DNA of 21,626 nt from Ignavibacteria bacterium (GCA_029859455.1 JAOUDE010000008.1:1-21626), one strand, 5' to 3'. Positions 13,409 to 21,626 are shown, counted from the first letter of the stretch. Notes: generated from the letters alone by a model not told the origin. Program-made: numbers and translations.

Positions 13409-14622
13409 TATTCTTTCCTGTGTGCATATAGATTGAGCAACAGACCGATCATGATCATGTTGGACAGCAATGCCGATCCCCCGTAGCTCAGAAACGGCAG
13501 CGGAACTCCGATGACAGGAAGGAGTCCGAGTGACATACCGATATTGATGAAGATATGGCCTGTCAGGATCGAGGTAATGGAAATGGCCAAAATGCTTCCG
13601 AACGGATTCTTCACCGAAGCGCCCAGTTTGATCCCTCTGAGAACCAGCGCAAGAAACAGGAACAGGACGGTCGCCGCACCGATGAAACCGAACTCCTCAC
13701 CCGGGACACAGAAGATGAAATCGGTCCATTGTTCAGGAATGAAACGGAGCTGAGTCTGCGTCCCCTCGAGGTACCCCTTGCCGAACAACCCGCCGGATCC
13801 GATCGCAACCTTGGACTGGAGAACATTGTATCCAGCGCCCAGGGGATCCGCCGCCGGATCGAGAAACGTGTCGATCCTCTTTTGCTGGTAACTCTTGAGC
13901 CCTGCATAGATGAACTGGACAGAAACGCCCACGACAACGGTGACAGAAAAGATCAGGGCGGCCACCAGGCGGTTCTCCTTGGTCATGTACAGCAGGACCC
14001 CGATGATAACGATCGCGATGAGGAAGGTTGTTGTTCCGAACAATCCGGCGACCGCCGCCGCCCCGGGTGCGAGAACGGCAATGATCGCAAATTTCGTCGC
14101 CCCTCCCCAGTACATCACCGGGAGGAACATTGCGAGATAGATGATCGCCGTGCCGAAGTCAGGCTGCATCATGATCAGGCCGACCGGTAACAGAACGATA
14201 GCCCCCGCGACAATCAGATGTCTGAAATTGCTGAGGGTAACATCGGTTCGTGCCAGATACGCGCTCAATGCGAGCGCCGTCGCCACCTTGGCGAACTCCG
14301 AAGGCTGGAACCTGAGGTTTCCGATACTGAACCAGCTCGTCGAACCTGAAACGGTTTTTCCCAGAAGAAGCACGGAGAGCAACAGAATGAGAGAGACGAA
14401 ATAGGACGGAAAGCAGATCCGTTGCAGAAACCGGAACGGGAGCAGGAATGTGACGAGCATTGCCGCAAGGCCGATCCCGGCCCATATCAGCTGGCGGGTC
14501 GCGAGGTCTGAAACACCGGCATTATTTGTGGCACTGTAGATCGAGATCACTCCGGTGGCAATCAGAGCGACGGAGACCAGCAGGAGGGTGAGGTCAACCC
14601 CCTGGCGTGACGGTGAAATCAT
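13405..14622 (-). CDS. rodA: RodA, SEDS peptidoglycan glycosyltransferase
   Basis: Polytopic inner-membrane enzyme that polymerises lipid II into glycan strands during rod elongation, working with PBP2. The product is 405 residues with about ten hydrophobic segments. Diagnostic stretches are RFQPSEFAKV, MMQPDFGTAI, DPLGAGYNVLQSKVAIGSGG with the catalytic-type aspartate D259, GTQTQLRFIPEQWTDFIF, and FLSYGGSALLSNM near the end. The start ATG overlaps the PBP2 gene's stop as ATGA, with GGAGGG a few bases upstream, so translation is coupled. It is the last gene of the mre cluster. SEDS relatives FtsW and SpoVE are less likely given the pairing with PBP2 and MreBCD. Confidence 0.96.
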   Translation of the reverse strand: MISPSRQGVDLTLLLVSVALIATGVISIYSATNNAGVSDLATRQLIWAGIGLAAMLVTFLLPFRFLQRICFPSYFVSLILLLSVLLLGKTVSGSTSWFSIGNLRFQPSEFAKVATALALSAYLARTDVTLSNFRHLIVAGAIVLLPVGLIMMQPDFGTAIIYLAMFLPVMYWGGATKFAIIAVLAPGAAAVAGLFGTTTFLIAIVIIGVLLYMTKENRLVAALIFSVTVVVGVSVQFIYAGLKSYQQKRIDTFLDPAADPLGAGYNVLQSKVAIGSGGLFGKGYLEGTQTQLRFIPEQWTDFIFCVPGEEFGFIGAATVLFLFLALVLRGIKLGASVKNPFGSILAISITSILTGHIFINIGMSLGLLPVIGVPLPFLSYGGSALLSNMIMIGLLLNLYAHRKEY

Positions 14623-16481
14623 TCATCCCTCCCTGTGCCGCCCGGGCGGGGCTGGTTTGAAGAGGCGAGGTCCTCAGGGGACGCCGTCTCGACCTCCTTC
14701 GGCGGAGGTTTGGGGTCATGGCGAATGAGCCTTCCGAAAAGAAACTGTTCCATGCAAAGCCCGGCGATCGGAGCGGCGAACGACCCTCCGTATCCGACGT
14801 TCTCGACCATGACGGCGATCGCAATGCGCGGTTCATCGAACGGTGCGAACCCGACGAACCAGGAATGATCCTTCCCATGAGGGTTCTCAGCCGTTCCTGT
14901 CTTCCCCGCCACCTCGATCCCGCGGATCCGGGCAAGGGAGGCGGTTCCTCCCGGTTCCATCACGACGCGGCGCATTCCCTCTCTCACCGTACGCCAGGTT
15001 GCGGCGGAAAGCTCCACGGTTCTTTTTTCGACCGGAATCGGGACGGTTGCACCGGTGATCTTGTCTTGCACGGCGGACACGGCATGGGGGCGATAGAGCT
15101 CACCCTTGTTCGCGAGGACCATTGCATACCGTGCCATCTGCACGGGGGTCACTCCGAGCTCTCCCTGACCGATCCCGAGACTGGGGAGGAAACCTCTGGT
15201 CCATCCCCTTTCCCCGTAGCGCCGGTTCATCCATTCGGTTGTCGGAAGAAGTCCGCTGCTTTCTTCCCCGATATCGATTCCGGTCGGCTTGCCGAAGCCC
15301 AGAAGCGCACCGTAGCGCGACCAGGGATCGAGTCCCACCTTCATCATCAGCTGGTAGAAATACACGTTGCAGGAGCGCTGGATCGCTTCGATCATATCGG
15401 TCGATCCGTGGACATGGAGGTCCTTGAATACCTTGTTCCCGACACGATACGATCCGGTGCAATCGACCCGCCACGAAGGTGATACCACCTTTCCCTCCAG
15501 CGCCGCGATGGCGAGAACCATCTTATAAGTGGATCCGGGGGGGTAACGGGTCAGGGTTGTCCTGTTAAAGAGCGGGCGCGCCTCGTCACGATTCAGGTCT
15601 GTCCAGACCGCAGGAAGCGTCACGCCGCTGAACAGCGAGAGGTCGTAATCCGGTTTGCTGACGGCGGCGATCACCCCGCCGTCCCGAACATCGAGCGCGA
15701 CAACCGCTCCGCGACGGTTCGTCATCAACGATTCGGCCAGCGCCTGCACACCGAAATCCATTGCGAGGATCAGGTCGTTCCCTTCGACCGGATCAATATC
15801 GTGCGCTCCCCCTTCGAACGGCCCGATCACCTGCCCGCGCACATTCACTACACTGAATTCCGCACCCTTCTTTCCACGCAGTATTCTGTCATAGTGCTGC
15901 TCCAGCCCCGCCGCGCCGAAAACATCGCCCTGGCGGTATTCCTCACCCAGCGCCGCAATCTGTTCCTTTGAAATCTCCTTCGTGTAACCGATAATATGTG
16001 ATGCCGTCGCCCTTGTCGGATAGAACCGCTTCGATTCGATCTGGTAGCTGACTCCGGGAAGGGTTGCGCGGTTCTCTTCGATCGCCGAGAGCTCACGGAA
16101 GCCGATGTCACGGGCAACCCTGGCCGGGGCAAAGCGCGAATACTGTTCGCCCTCACGGATTCGTTCCTGGAGGACAGCGGGTTCGAGAGAGAGAAGGCGG
16201 GCCAGCCGCTCCAGGTTGCCATGATCGAACTCGAACGGCATGATGGTCACCGTAAACGACGGCCTGTTGTCGACAACGAGCCGTCCAAGCCGGTCGATCA
16301 TGTACCCGCGTACCGGTTCTTTGGAGATGGTCCGGATCGAGTTCTCCTCCGACTTCTTGCCATACTCCTCCTGGTAGATAAGCTGCAGCTGGTAGAGGCG
16401 TCCGAGAAAAACGAGAAACATCAGGATGACTAGTCCTGACAACAGTCTTCGGCGTGAATGAAGTGTGAGGTCGTCCAGCAT
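14619..16481 (-). CDS. mrdA: Penicillin-binding protein 2 (elongasome transpeptidase)
   Basis: Class B PBP that crosslinks peptidoglycan during cell elongation together with RodA. The product is 620 residues: a short cytoplasmic N-terminus, one membrane anchor (about 11-33), the pedestal domain (about 45-230, with VRGYMIDRLGRLVV) and the transpeptidase domain. Active-site motifs are S317-T-Y-K320 in PPGSTYKM, S370-C-N372, and K527-T-G-T530. A proline-rich hydrophilic tail of about 40 residues ends the protein. The start overlaps the mreD stop as TAATG without a clear ribosome site, implying re-initiation. The end overlaps rodA. FtsI/PBP3 is excluded by the neighbours and by the PBP2-type YPPGSTYK context. 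Confidence 0.96.
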   Translation of the reverse strand: MLDDLTLHSRRRLLSGLVILMFLVFLGRLYQLQLIYQEEYGKKSEENSIRTISKEPVRGYMIDRLGRLVVDNRPSFTVTIMPFEFDHGNLERLARLLSLEPAVLQERIREGEQYSRFAPARVARDIGFRELSAIEENRATLPGVSYQIESKRFYPTRATASHIIGYTKEISKEQIAALGEEYRQGDVFGAAGLEQHYDRILRGKKGAEFSVVNVRGQVIGPFEGGAHDIDPVEGNDLILAMDFGVQALAESLMTNRRGAVVALDVRDGGVIAAVSKPDYDLSLFSGVTLPAVWTDLNRDEARPLFNRTTLTRYPPGSTYKMVLAIAALEGKVVSPSWRVDCTGSYRVGNKVFKDLHVHGSTDMIEAIQRSCNVYFYQLMMKVGLDPWSRYGALLGFGKPTGIDIGEESSGLLPTTEWMNRRYGERGWTRGFLPSLGIGQGELGVTPVQMARYAMVLANKGELYRPHAVSAVQDKITGATVPIPVEKRTVELSAATWRTVREGMRRVVMEPGGTASLARIRGIEVAGKTGTAENPHGKDHSWFVGFAPFDEPRIAIAVMVENVGYGGSFAAPIAGLCMEQFLFGRLIRHDPKPPPKEVETASPEDLASSNQPRPGGTGRDE

Positions 16482-16972
16482 TATTGAGGTTGCTGACGTG
16501 AGAAGAAAAACATCGGGATCACGCTGATCAGCATTGTATACAGTGCACCCGGGACGGCATGAAAAACGATCGCATCCACGAAGCTCACGGATGTCCCCTG
16601 GAGATAGATGGTGAAGTAAAGAGCGTTGTGCAGCAATGCGCCTGCGCCGACGATCACCAGAAACCGGTAGCTGCCAAGAGTCTGAAGAGCCCGCCCCTCA
16701 CTGAACGAATAACCGACGGCGAATCCGGTCACCGATTTCGCAAGCGCGGAGAGGCCGAGGACACTCGATTCGCCGGCAAGCAGGTCGAGCAGAAGTCCGA
16801 GGCAGAAACCGGCGATGGTTGCCGCCATGCGTCCTTCCATGACAGCCAGAACGATCACAAAGATCAGAACAATATCCGGCACAACATTCGCGAGCGCCAG
16901 GAACGGAACCATCATCAGGTGGACGAGAAGCAGGGCAATCGAGAGAGCGCAATAGAGGAGGAATCTCTTCAT
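16481..16972 (-). CDS. mreD: Rod shape-determining protein MreD
   Basis: Inner-membrane scaffold protein of the elongation complex. The product is 163 residues, almost entirely hydrophobic, with five or six predicted membrane segments and the family-like stretch VPDIVLIFVIVLAVMEGR followed by GFCLGLLLDLLAGESSVLG. Sequence conservation in this family is low. Identity rests on size, topology, the FCLGLLLDLLAG motif and its place between mreC and the PBP2 gene. Its ATG is 2 bp after the mreC stop. Confidence 0.94.
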   Translation of the reverse strand: MKRFLLYCALSIALLLVHLMMVPFLALANVVPDIVLIFVIVLAVMEGRMAATIAGFCLGLLLDLLAGESSVLGLSALAKSVTGFAVGYSFSEGRALQTLGSYRFLVIVGAGALLHNALYFTIYLQGTSVSFVDAIVFHAVPGALYTMLISVIPMFFFSRQQPQ

Positions 16973-16974
16973 GG

Positions 16975-17802
16975 TTATCGTGCGGACTCCTCTTCCAGTG
17001 CGATCCTGGCAGGGTCCGGCGTGTACAGGAGAACGAATACTTCCTCTGTCCGGTATAAATCCGCCAGCGGAATGACCTCAATAGTCTGAAACAGGTCACC
17101 GGTTTCCTCCTGTGTCCGGCTCACGATGCCGATCGGGAGGCCGGGCGGAAACACACTGCTGTACTCCGAAGTGACAAGCCTGTCACCAACCTGGACATCA
17201 AGGGTCTTGGCGACATTGGTCAGCATCAAATGAGTTGCGCCGTTCCACCCGAGAATGCCGTCCACCCTGCTCCGCTCGACCTTTGCGCTCGTTTTCATCT
17301 CCCGGTGGAAAAGCGTCCTGGCAACGGAGTATCCCGACGAAGTCGCAACGACGCGGCCGACCAGCCCTTCATGGGAAACAACCGGCATGTCGACGCGAAC
17401 CCCGTCGTTTTCACCCACATCCAGCGTGATGGTGTTCCGGAAGAACTGGAAATTCCTTCCGACAATGTTGGCCGCGATGTTGTCGTACCTGGTCTGTTCC
17501 TTCAGCCCCAGCATCTCCCGGAGGCGGCCGTTCTCGATCGCAGCATTCCGCCGGAGGCTCACTTCTTCGGAAAGTGTCAGGTTCTGGCTGCGAAGGATGC
17601 GGTTCTCATCTCTGAGGTTGAAGTAATCAGGGATGACATCGAACATGTCCTGCAGAAACCCAATCGTCACAATGGTAACAGAACGGAGAGACCGGATCTG
17701 CGGATTGCTGTCAGTGGCGATAAGAAGGAGGGAGAGGAGAATGCAGGCCGTCAGGACCAGGTATTCTTTGTACTGTGAGACGGCGCTCAGGATTTGACGC
17801 AT
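16975..17802 (-). CDS. mreC: Rod shape-determining protein MreC
   Basis: Bitopic membrane protein that assembles in the periplasm and activates PBP2-RodA. The product is 275 residues: an N-terminal membrane segment (about 14-30), a coiled-coil region (about 60-100, LRDENRILRSQNLTLSEEV), then the beta-rich MreC domain with ITLDVGENDGVRVDMPVVS, GLVGRVV and VGDRLVTSEYSSVFPPGLPIG. AGGTGA lies 9 nt before the ATG. It follows mreB after 37 bp and precedes mreD by 2 bp, the classical order. Confidence 0.96.
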   Translation of the reverse strand: MRQILSAVSQYKEYLVLTACILLSLLLIATDSNPQIRSLRSVTIVTIGFLQDMFDVIPDYFNLRDENRILRSQNLTLSEEVSLRRNAAIENGRLREMLGLKEQTRYDNIAANIVGRNFQFFRNTITLDVGENDGVRVDMPVVSHEGLVGRVVATSSGYSVARTLFHREMKTSAKVERSRVDGILGWNGATHLMLTNVAKTLDVQVGDRLVTSEYSSVFPPGLPIGIVSRTQEETGDLFQTIEVIPLADLYRTEEVFVLLYTPDPARIALEEESAR

Positions 17803-17839
17803 GCTATCGGATCACCTGTGAAAGAAGCGGCCGGTGTTG

Positions 17840-18865
17840 TCAGTATCGTCTGCTCTTGATCAGGACCTTGGTATAGTGGTTCAGACTCTCCAGGACTTTT
17901 CCGGTTCCGCGGACGACGGCGGTAAGCGGGTCTTCGGAGACATGGACCGGAAGACTGGTTTCCAGACGAAGGCGCTCGTCGAGTCCCTTGACCAGCGCGC
18001 CCCCTCCGCTCAACATGATACCCCGGTCGAGAATATCCGCAGCAAGTTCCGGTGGTGTACGTTCGAGGGTCAGTTTCACCGCTTCGACAATCGCCTGGAT
18101 CGGCTCGCTGAGCGCCTCCCGTATTTCAACGGAACTCGCTTCCGTGATCTTCGGAATGCCGTTCACAAGGTCCCGGCCGCGGACTCTGATGGTGATTTCT
18201 TCCTTCAGCGGCATTGCCGAGCCGACTTCACATTTGATCGATTCGGCGGTTCGCTCGCCGATCAGGATATTATGATTCTTTTTGAAGAACTGGATGATCG
18301 AATTGTTCATTTCATCACCGGCAATCCGGATCGACTCTTCGTTCACGATGCCGGAGAGGGCGATCACCGCGATCTCGGTTGTTCCTCCTCCGATATCCAC
18401 AATCATGTTGCCGACCGGCGCCTCGACGTCGAGGCCGACACCGATTGCCGCGGCCATCGGTTCCGCGATCAGGTGCACTTCCTTCGCACCCGCATGCTCC
18501 GCTGAGTCGCGTACGGCGCGCTTTTCCACTTCGGTCACACCGCTTGGCACACAGACCACGATCCGCCGGCTCGGTCTCCAGTTTGCATGAATCTTCTTGA
18601 TGAATTCCCGGAGCATCCCTTCGGCAATTTCAAAATCGGCAATCACGCCATCCTTCATCGGGCGGATCGTCCTGATATCCCGGTGGGTCCTCCCCAGCAT
18701 CTCCTGCGCTTCCTTTCCGATCGCCACAATCTTCTTCGTGTTCCGGTCGAATGCCACGATCGATGGCTCATTCAGCACAACGCCTTTCCCGCGCAGGAAG
18801 ATCAGGGTGTTCGCCGTTCCCAGGTCGATCGCAAGGTCGGCGGAGAAAAATGAAAAGATTCCCAT
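17840..18865 (-). CDS. mreB: Rod shape-determining protein MreB (bacterial actin)
   Basis: Actin-like ATPase that forms membrane-bound filaments guiding cell-wall elongation. The product is 341 residues. The N-terminus MGIFSFFS is the short hydrophobic membrane-binding tip. Nucleotide-site motifs are DLGTANTLIF (14-23, phosphate 1), DIGGGTTEIAVI (phosphate 2) and LSGGGALVKGLDERL (adenosine). EPMAAAIG is also present. It starts 15 bp after the purH stop. The AGGAAG at the purH stop, about 11 nt upstream, could serve as a ribosome site. There is no room for a typical separate promoter in the gap, so it is probably co-transcribed with purH. Confidence 0.98.
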   Translation of the reverse strand: MGIFSFFSADLAIDLGTANTLIFLRGKGVVLNEPSIVAFDRNTKKIVAIGKEAQEMLGRTHRDIRTIRPMKDGVIADFEIAEGMLREFIKKIHANWRPSRRIVVCVPSGVTEVEKRAVRDSAEHAGAKEVHLIAEPMAAAIGVGLDVEAPVGNMIVDIGGGTTEIAVIALSGIVNEESIRIAGDEMNNSIIQFFKKNHNILIGERTAESIKCEVGSAMPLKEEITIRVRGRDLVNGIPKITEASSVEIREALSEPIQAIVEAVKLTLERTPPELAADILDRGIMLSGGGALVKGLDERLRLETSLPVHVSEDPLTAVVRGTGKVLESLNHYTKVLIKSRRY

Positions 18866-18880
18866 GGCAGGTCTGGCTTC

Positions 18881-20419
18881 CTAGTGTTTGAAGTGGCGGA
18901 TTCCGGTGAACGCCATTGCGATCCCGTGCTCATCGGCGGCGGCGATGACCTCGTCGTCCCTGACGGATCCTCCGGGCTGGATGACCGCTGTTGATCCGGC
19001 TTTCACCGCTTCCAGCAGGCCGTCGGCGAACGGGAAGAATGCATCAGAGGCGGCGGCCGATCCGGCGAGGCTCAGTCCTGCCTCAACTGCTTTCTTCGCC
19101 GCGATGGAGGACGAGTCAACGCGGGACATCTGGCCGGCTCCGATTCCGAGCGTCCGGTCCGGACCCGCATACACAATCGCGTTCGATTTCACATGCTTCG
19201 CGACCCGCCAGGCATACATCATCGCGCGGAGCTCATCCTTTGCCGGCTTTCGTTTCGTGACAATCGTCAGATCCTGCTCAGCCACCCGGCGCGTATCCTG
19301 CTCCTGAACCAGAACTCCGCCCGGCACACTCCGGACATCATACTCATTGAGAGTGCGAAGGTCTGACGTTATTTTCACGAGGCGGCGATCTTTCTTTTTT
19401 CTGAGAAGCCGGAGCGCCTCTTCCGAAAAATCAGGTGCGACGATGATTTCGGTAAAGATCGCATTGATCATCGATGCAACTTCAGCATCGGGCGGTCTGT
19501 TGAGGGCGACAACCCCGCCGAAGGCGGACTTCGAATCAGTTGCGAGCGCCTTCTCATACGCCCCGGCAGGCGTCGAAGCGGAACCGACCCCGCACGGATT
19601 CGTGTGCTTGATGATCGCGGCGGTCGGTTCGTCAAACTCGGCCACGAGCCGCGCCGCGGCGGTCAGGTCCACAATGTTGTTGAACGACAGTTCCTTCCCG
19701 TGGAGCTGCTGAAACACCGATCCGAATTTGCCGTACAGCGCCCCTTTCTGGTGCGGGTTCTCGCCATACCGGAGATCCGCTTCCTTCTTCACACTGATCC
19801 CGAATGCCGCGGGGAGCGCACCGGACGGACTCTTGCGGTCCAGATACCCCGCAATCGCTGCATCATACCCCGCGGTGTGCCTGAACACCTGCTGGCCCAG
19901 AAGATAGCAGGTCTCCTCCGAAACCGCACAGCCATTCGCCTTCATCTCGGCAAGAACGCCGGGATAGCTGTCAGGATCCACGATGACCGCCTTGTGACGG
20001 ATATTCTTCGCCGCAGCGCGGAGCATCGCCGGTCCGCCGATATCAATCTGTTCGAGCGCATCGTCCAGTGCAATGCCGTTTCGGGCAACTGTCTGTTCGA
20101 ACGGATACAGGTTCACCACAACCATGTCGATTGCCTGGATTCCGTGCTCGCGCAGTTCCTCTGTGTGCTCTTTCCTGTCAGCCAGGGCGAGGAGCCCGGC
20201 ATGGATGCGCGGGTGGAGTGTCTTGACCCGCCCGTTGAGAATCTCCGGAAACCCGGTAACTTCGGAAACAAGAGTTGCAGCGACTCCGGCCTCCCTGAGT
20301 GCGGACGCTGTTCCTCCTGTAGAAACAATCTCTACACCGAGCGCCTGAAGTCCTTTCGCAAATTCGACGAGACCGCGTTTGTCTGATACACTGATCAGTG
20401 CGCGGCGGATCTGAGGCAA
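18881..20419 (-). CDS. purH: Bifunctional AICAR formyltransferase / IMP cyclohydrolase
   Basis: Performs the last two steps of IMP synthesis: formylation of AICAR with 10-formyl-THF and ring closure. The product is 512 residues. The N-terminal IMP cyclohydrolase (MGS-like) domain has STGGTASALREAGV, GRVKTLHPRIHAGLLA and NLYPFEQTV. The C-terminal transformylase domain has K271-H272 in IIKHTNPCGVGS, SDAFFPFADGL and the final FTGIRHFKH. Both active domains look complete. The start is a TTG (MPQIRRALISVSDKRG), the only codon matching the family N-terminus. It is supported by AAGGAAG 4 nt upstream in the 15-bp gap after purN. Confidence 0.97.
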   Translation of the reverse strand: MPQIRRALISVSDKRGLVEFAKGLQALGVEIVSTGGTASALREAGVAATLVSEVTGFPEILNGRVKTLHPRIHAGLLALADRKEHTEELREHGIQAIDMVVVNLYPFEQTVARNGIALDDALEQIDIGGPAMLRAAAKNIRHKAVIVDPDSYPGVLAEMKANGCAVSEETCYLLGQQVFRHTAGYDAAIAGYLDRKSPSGALPAAFGISVKKEADLRYGENPHQKGALYGKFGSVFQQLHGKELSFNNIVDLTAAARLVAEFDEPTAAIIKHTNPCGVGSASTPAGAYEKALATDSKSAFGGVVALNRPPDAEVASMINAIFTEIIVAPDFSEEALRLLRKKKDRRLVKITSDLRTLNEYDVRSVPGGVLVQEQDTRRVAEQDLTIVTKRKPAKDELRAMMYAWRVAKHVKSNAIVYAGPDRTLGIGAGQMSRVDSSSIAAKKAVEAGLSLAGSAAASDAFFPFADGLLEAVKAGSTAVIQPGGSVRDDEVIAAADEHGIAMAFTGIRHFKH

Positions 20420-20423
20420 GTCA

Positions 20424-20430
20424 CTTCCTT
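20424..20430 (-). promoter_or_regulatory. Ribosome binding site for the purH TTG start
   Basis: Read on the minus strand, AAGGAAG lies 4 nt before TTG at 20419-20417 and fills most of the purN-purH gap. It fixes TTG as the start in the absence of an ATG or GTG at the conserved N-terminus. Confidence 0.6.
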
Positions 20431-20434
20431 TTTA

Positions 20435-21085
20435 TTATTGGTGGTGAACAACAACACCCTGCTCCCGGAAAGAGATTCTCCCCTCGGCGAACAGCCTGAT
20501 CGCTGCCGGGTAGATAAGATGCTCGATTTCCAGAACCCGCGCCGCCAGGGTTTCGACTGTATCGGATGGAAGCACGGGGACTTCCTTCTGAAGAACAACA
20601 GGTCCGGTATCGTACTCTTCATCGACGACATGAACCGTTGCTCCCGACTGTTTATCCCCGCTTTCGAGAACCGCGCGATGGACATGCTCGCCATACATCC
20701 CCTTGCCACCGAATTTCGGAAGGAGCGCCGGGTGGATGTTGACGATCCGGTTTCTGTACTTGGTGATCAGGCCGGAGGGGAGCCGCTTCATATATCCGGC
20801 CAGGGCGATAAAATTCACCTGGTGCCGCTGCAACTCTTCCAGAAGTGATCCAACATACTTTTCTTCTGAATCAAACTGAACAGCGGAAATGTGCAAGACC
20901 GGGATCTGACCCTTCTTCGCGCGCTCGAGAATTCCTGCACTGGCATTATTGCTGACCACCAGAACAATTGTTGCGTGCGGAAGAATACCTTCCCTGATTG
21001 CTTTGTCGATCGCCCCGAAATTGGATCCTCTGCCGGATCCGAATACCGCGATCTTCAGCCCGGAAGAAGCTGTCTCATTACTCAT
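20435..21085 (-). CDS. purN: Phosphoribosylglycinamide formyltransferase (GART)
   Basis: Transfers a formyl group from 10-formyl-THF to GAR in purine synthesis. The product is 216 residues. It has the phosphate-binding loop GSGRGSN (16-22), the catalytic N116 and H118 in IVNIHPALLPKFGG, and D159 in VHVVDEEYDTGPVV, all at the expected spacing. Nine residues precede the usual KIAVF start. The ATG at 21085 has no ribosome site, and a promoter-like element ends only 8 nt upstream, so the message may be leaderless. It is first in the pur-mre cluster, 15 bp before purH. Confidence 0.96.
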   Translation of the reverse strand: MSNETASSGLKIAVFGSGRGSNFGAIDKAIREGILPHATIVLVVSNNASAGILERAKKGQIPVLHISAVQFDSEEKYVGSLLEELQRHQVNFIALAGYMKRLPSGLITKYRNRIVNIHPALLPKFGGKGMYGEHVHRAVLESGDKQSGATVHVVDEEYDTGPVVLQKEVPVLPSDTVETLAARVLEIEHLIYPAAIRLFAEGRISFREQGVVVHHQ

Positions 21086-21093
21086 TTTAACAA

Positions 21094-21125
21094 CAAAAGG
21101 TAGGGGAAATCCGGTACAGAATCAA
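21094..21125 (-). promoter_or_regulatory. Candidate promoter for the purN-purH-mre cluster (TTG-N20-TACCTTTTG)
   Basis: On the minus strand TTG (21125-21123) is followed after exactly 20 nt by TACCTTTTG (21102-21094), close to the Bacteroidota -7 consensus TAnnTTTG. The same layout and the same TACCTTT occur before rplU. Transcription would begin within a few bases of the purN ATG. The remaining gap up to 21216 shows no other clear signal. Confidence 0.5.
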
Positions 21126-21216
21126 CAAAACGGAGGTTGGCCCTGACACCTGTGACTGACAACTGAATCAGCCGGGCAATGTTGTCTATTCGGTCTGTCC
21201 GGTCGGAGAGCTCGGA

Positions 21217-21626
21217 TTACCGTACGGGAGATTCCAGGAGAGCAATCGATCCGGTGCGGACATTCAGACGTGCACGGACGCCGACCGGGATGGTCAGCTT
21301 TCGGGTTTCGTGTCCGAACGGAAGATCAGCCAGAAACGGAACACGGAGCAGAGATGCGAATTCACCCAGCACCGCGTCGGTTGTGCGCGAGCGGGCCGGA
21401 TTTTCCGCCTTACAATCGGTGAACCGGCCGGCGATCAGTCCGTTCACGCGCCGGAGGGCGCCTGCATTCGCAAGCTGTGTGAGCATCCGGTCAATTCTGT
21501 ACGGTTCTTCGCCGACCTCCTCCATGAAGAGAAGGGCCCGACGCAGGTCAGGCATGTATGGAGTGCCGATAAGCGATGCAATCATCGAGAGGTTTCCTCC
21601 CAGCAGGCGCCCGTCCGAAATCCCGC
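21217..21626 (-). CDS. LD-carboxypeptidase (peptidase S66, LdcA/MccF-like), 5' end missing
   Basis: C-terminal part of a cytosolic serine peptidase that trims the terminal D-alanine from murein tetrapeptides during recycling; some relatives cleave microcin C7-type peptides. The frame is open to the right edge of the window. Visible are the family signature GRLLGGNLSMIASLIGTPY, then LLFMEEVGEEPYRIDRMLTQL, a GLIAGRF strand and LPFGHETRKLTIPVG. One glutamate of LFMEEV and the histidine of FGHET are about 70 residues apart, matching the Glu and His of the Ser-Glu-His triad. The nucleophile serine lies outside the window. It is transcribed in the same direction as purN, with 131 bp between. The role in wall recycling fits the neighbouring wall-synthesis cluster. 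Confidence 0.92.
   Translation of the reverse strand, partial: GISDGRLLGGNLSMIASLIGTPYMPDLRRALLFMEEVGEEPYRIDRMLTQLANAGALRRVNGLIAGRFTDCKAENPARSRTTDAVLGEFASLLRVPFLADLPFGHETRKLTIPVGVRARLNVRTGSIALLESPVR

Noticed and set aside
13329..13436. AAGGAGG on the plus strand followed by a 27-codon ATG frame (13353-13436)
   Set aside because: Spacing of 17 nt is too long for the ribosome site. The peptide has no recognisable feature and it is antisense to the Lon-like leader and the rodA end. It is more simply explained as a pyrimidine tract of the minus-strand leader.
19604..20386. Long plus-strand open frame (260 codons) opposite purH
   Set aside because: purH is complete and highly conserved on the other strand. 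The plus-strand translation is arginine- and histidine-rich with no recognisable motif.
21086..21216. Repeats TTGTCAG/GTGTCAG and other short inverted matches between purN and the LD-carboxypeptidase gene, examined as a riboswitch or terminator
   Set aside because: The matches are short and imperfect, no stable stem with a U-tract is seen, and the region lies upstream of the candidate purN promoter, so it would not be in the purN leader.

Overview
The window (21,626 bp, rather GC-rich) is a densely packed bacterial chromosome segment with two gene blocks facing each other. No rRNA, tRNA, CRISPR array, insertion sequence, phage or attachment-site signal was found, and no stretch longer than about 135 bp lacks a gene. 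The organism is most likely a Gram-negative rod-shaped member of the Bacteroidota/Chlorobiota/Ignavibacteriota group. The grounds are an LDH-type malate dehydrogenase of the kind found in Chlorobium, an RND pump and an outer-membrane beta-barrel, a complete rod-shape gene set, and promoter-like sites with TTG-N20-TAnnTTT spacing. Many genes nevertheless carry good Shine-Dalgarno sequences, which fits Chlorobi/Ignavibacteria-like lineages better than classical Bacteroides. This placement is inference.

Plus-strand block (1-9151): nine tightly spaced genes. It opens with the 3' part of an RND periplasmic adaptor and its complete proton-driven inner-membrane pump. Five small or soluble genes follow: a VOC-fold protein lacking its usual N-terminal part, an RDD membrane protein, a cupin, a DUF2007 protein and a beta-CASP metallo-beta-lactamase-fold RNase. 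The block ends with a large secreted beta-barrel protein of unknown family and an RsbW-like anti-sigma histidine-kinase-fold ATPase. Gaps are 1-36 bp or overlaps, so the block could be one long transcription unit, although the functions do not form an obvious pathway.

Minus-strand block (9163-21626), read from high to low coordinates: the C-terminal part of an S66 LD-carboxypeptidase (murein recycling), then purN-purH-mreB-mreC-mreD-mrdA-rodA, a LonC-like S16 protease, rplU-rpmA (ribosomal proteins L21 and L27), and malate dehydrogenase. The purine genes and the full MreBCD-PBP2-RodA elongasome are spaced like one operon: purH ends 15 bp before mreB, mreD/mrdA overlap as TAATG, and mrdA/rodA overlap as ATGA. 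Candidate promoters precede purN, the Lon-like gene and rplU. A clear intrinsic terminator follows rpmA. The two blocks converge at a small hairpin that contains both stop codons.

Nothing in the window is a clearly novel system. The items most worth a second look are the matching TTG-N20-TACCTTT promoters, the joined purine-synthesis and cell-shape genes, the apparent CTG start of the unknown outer-membrane protein, the VOC gene lacking its front part, and the Lon-like protease with a degenerate ATPase site.
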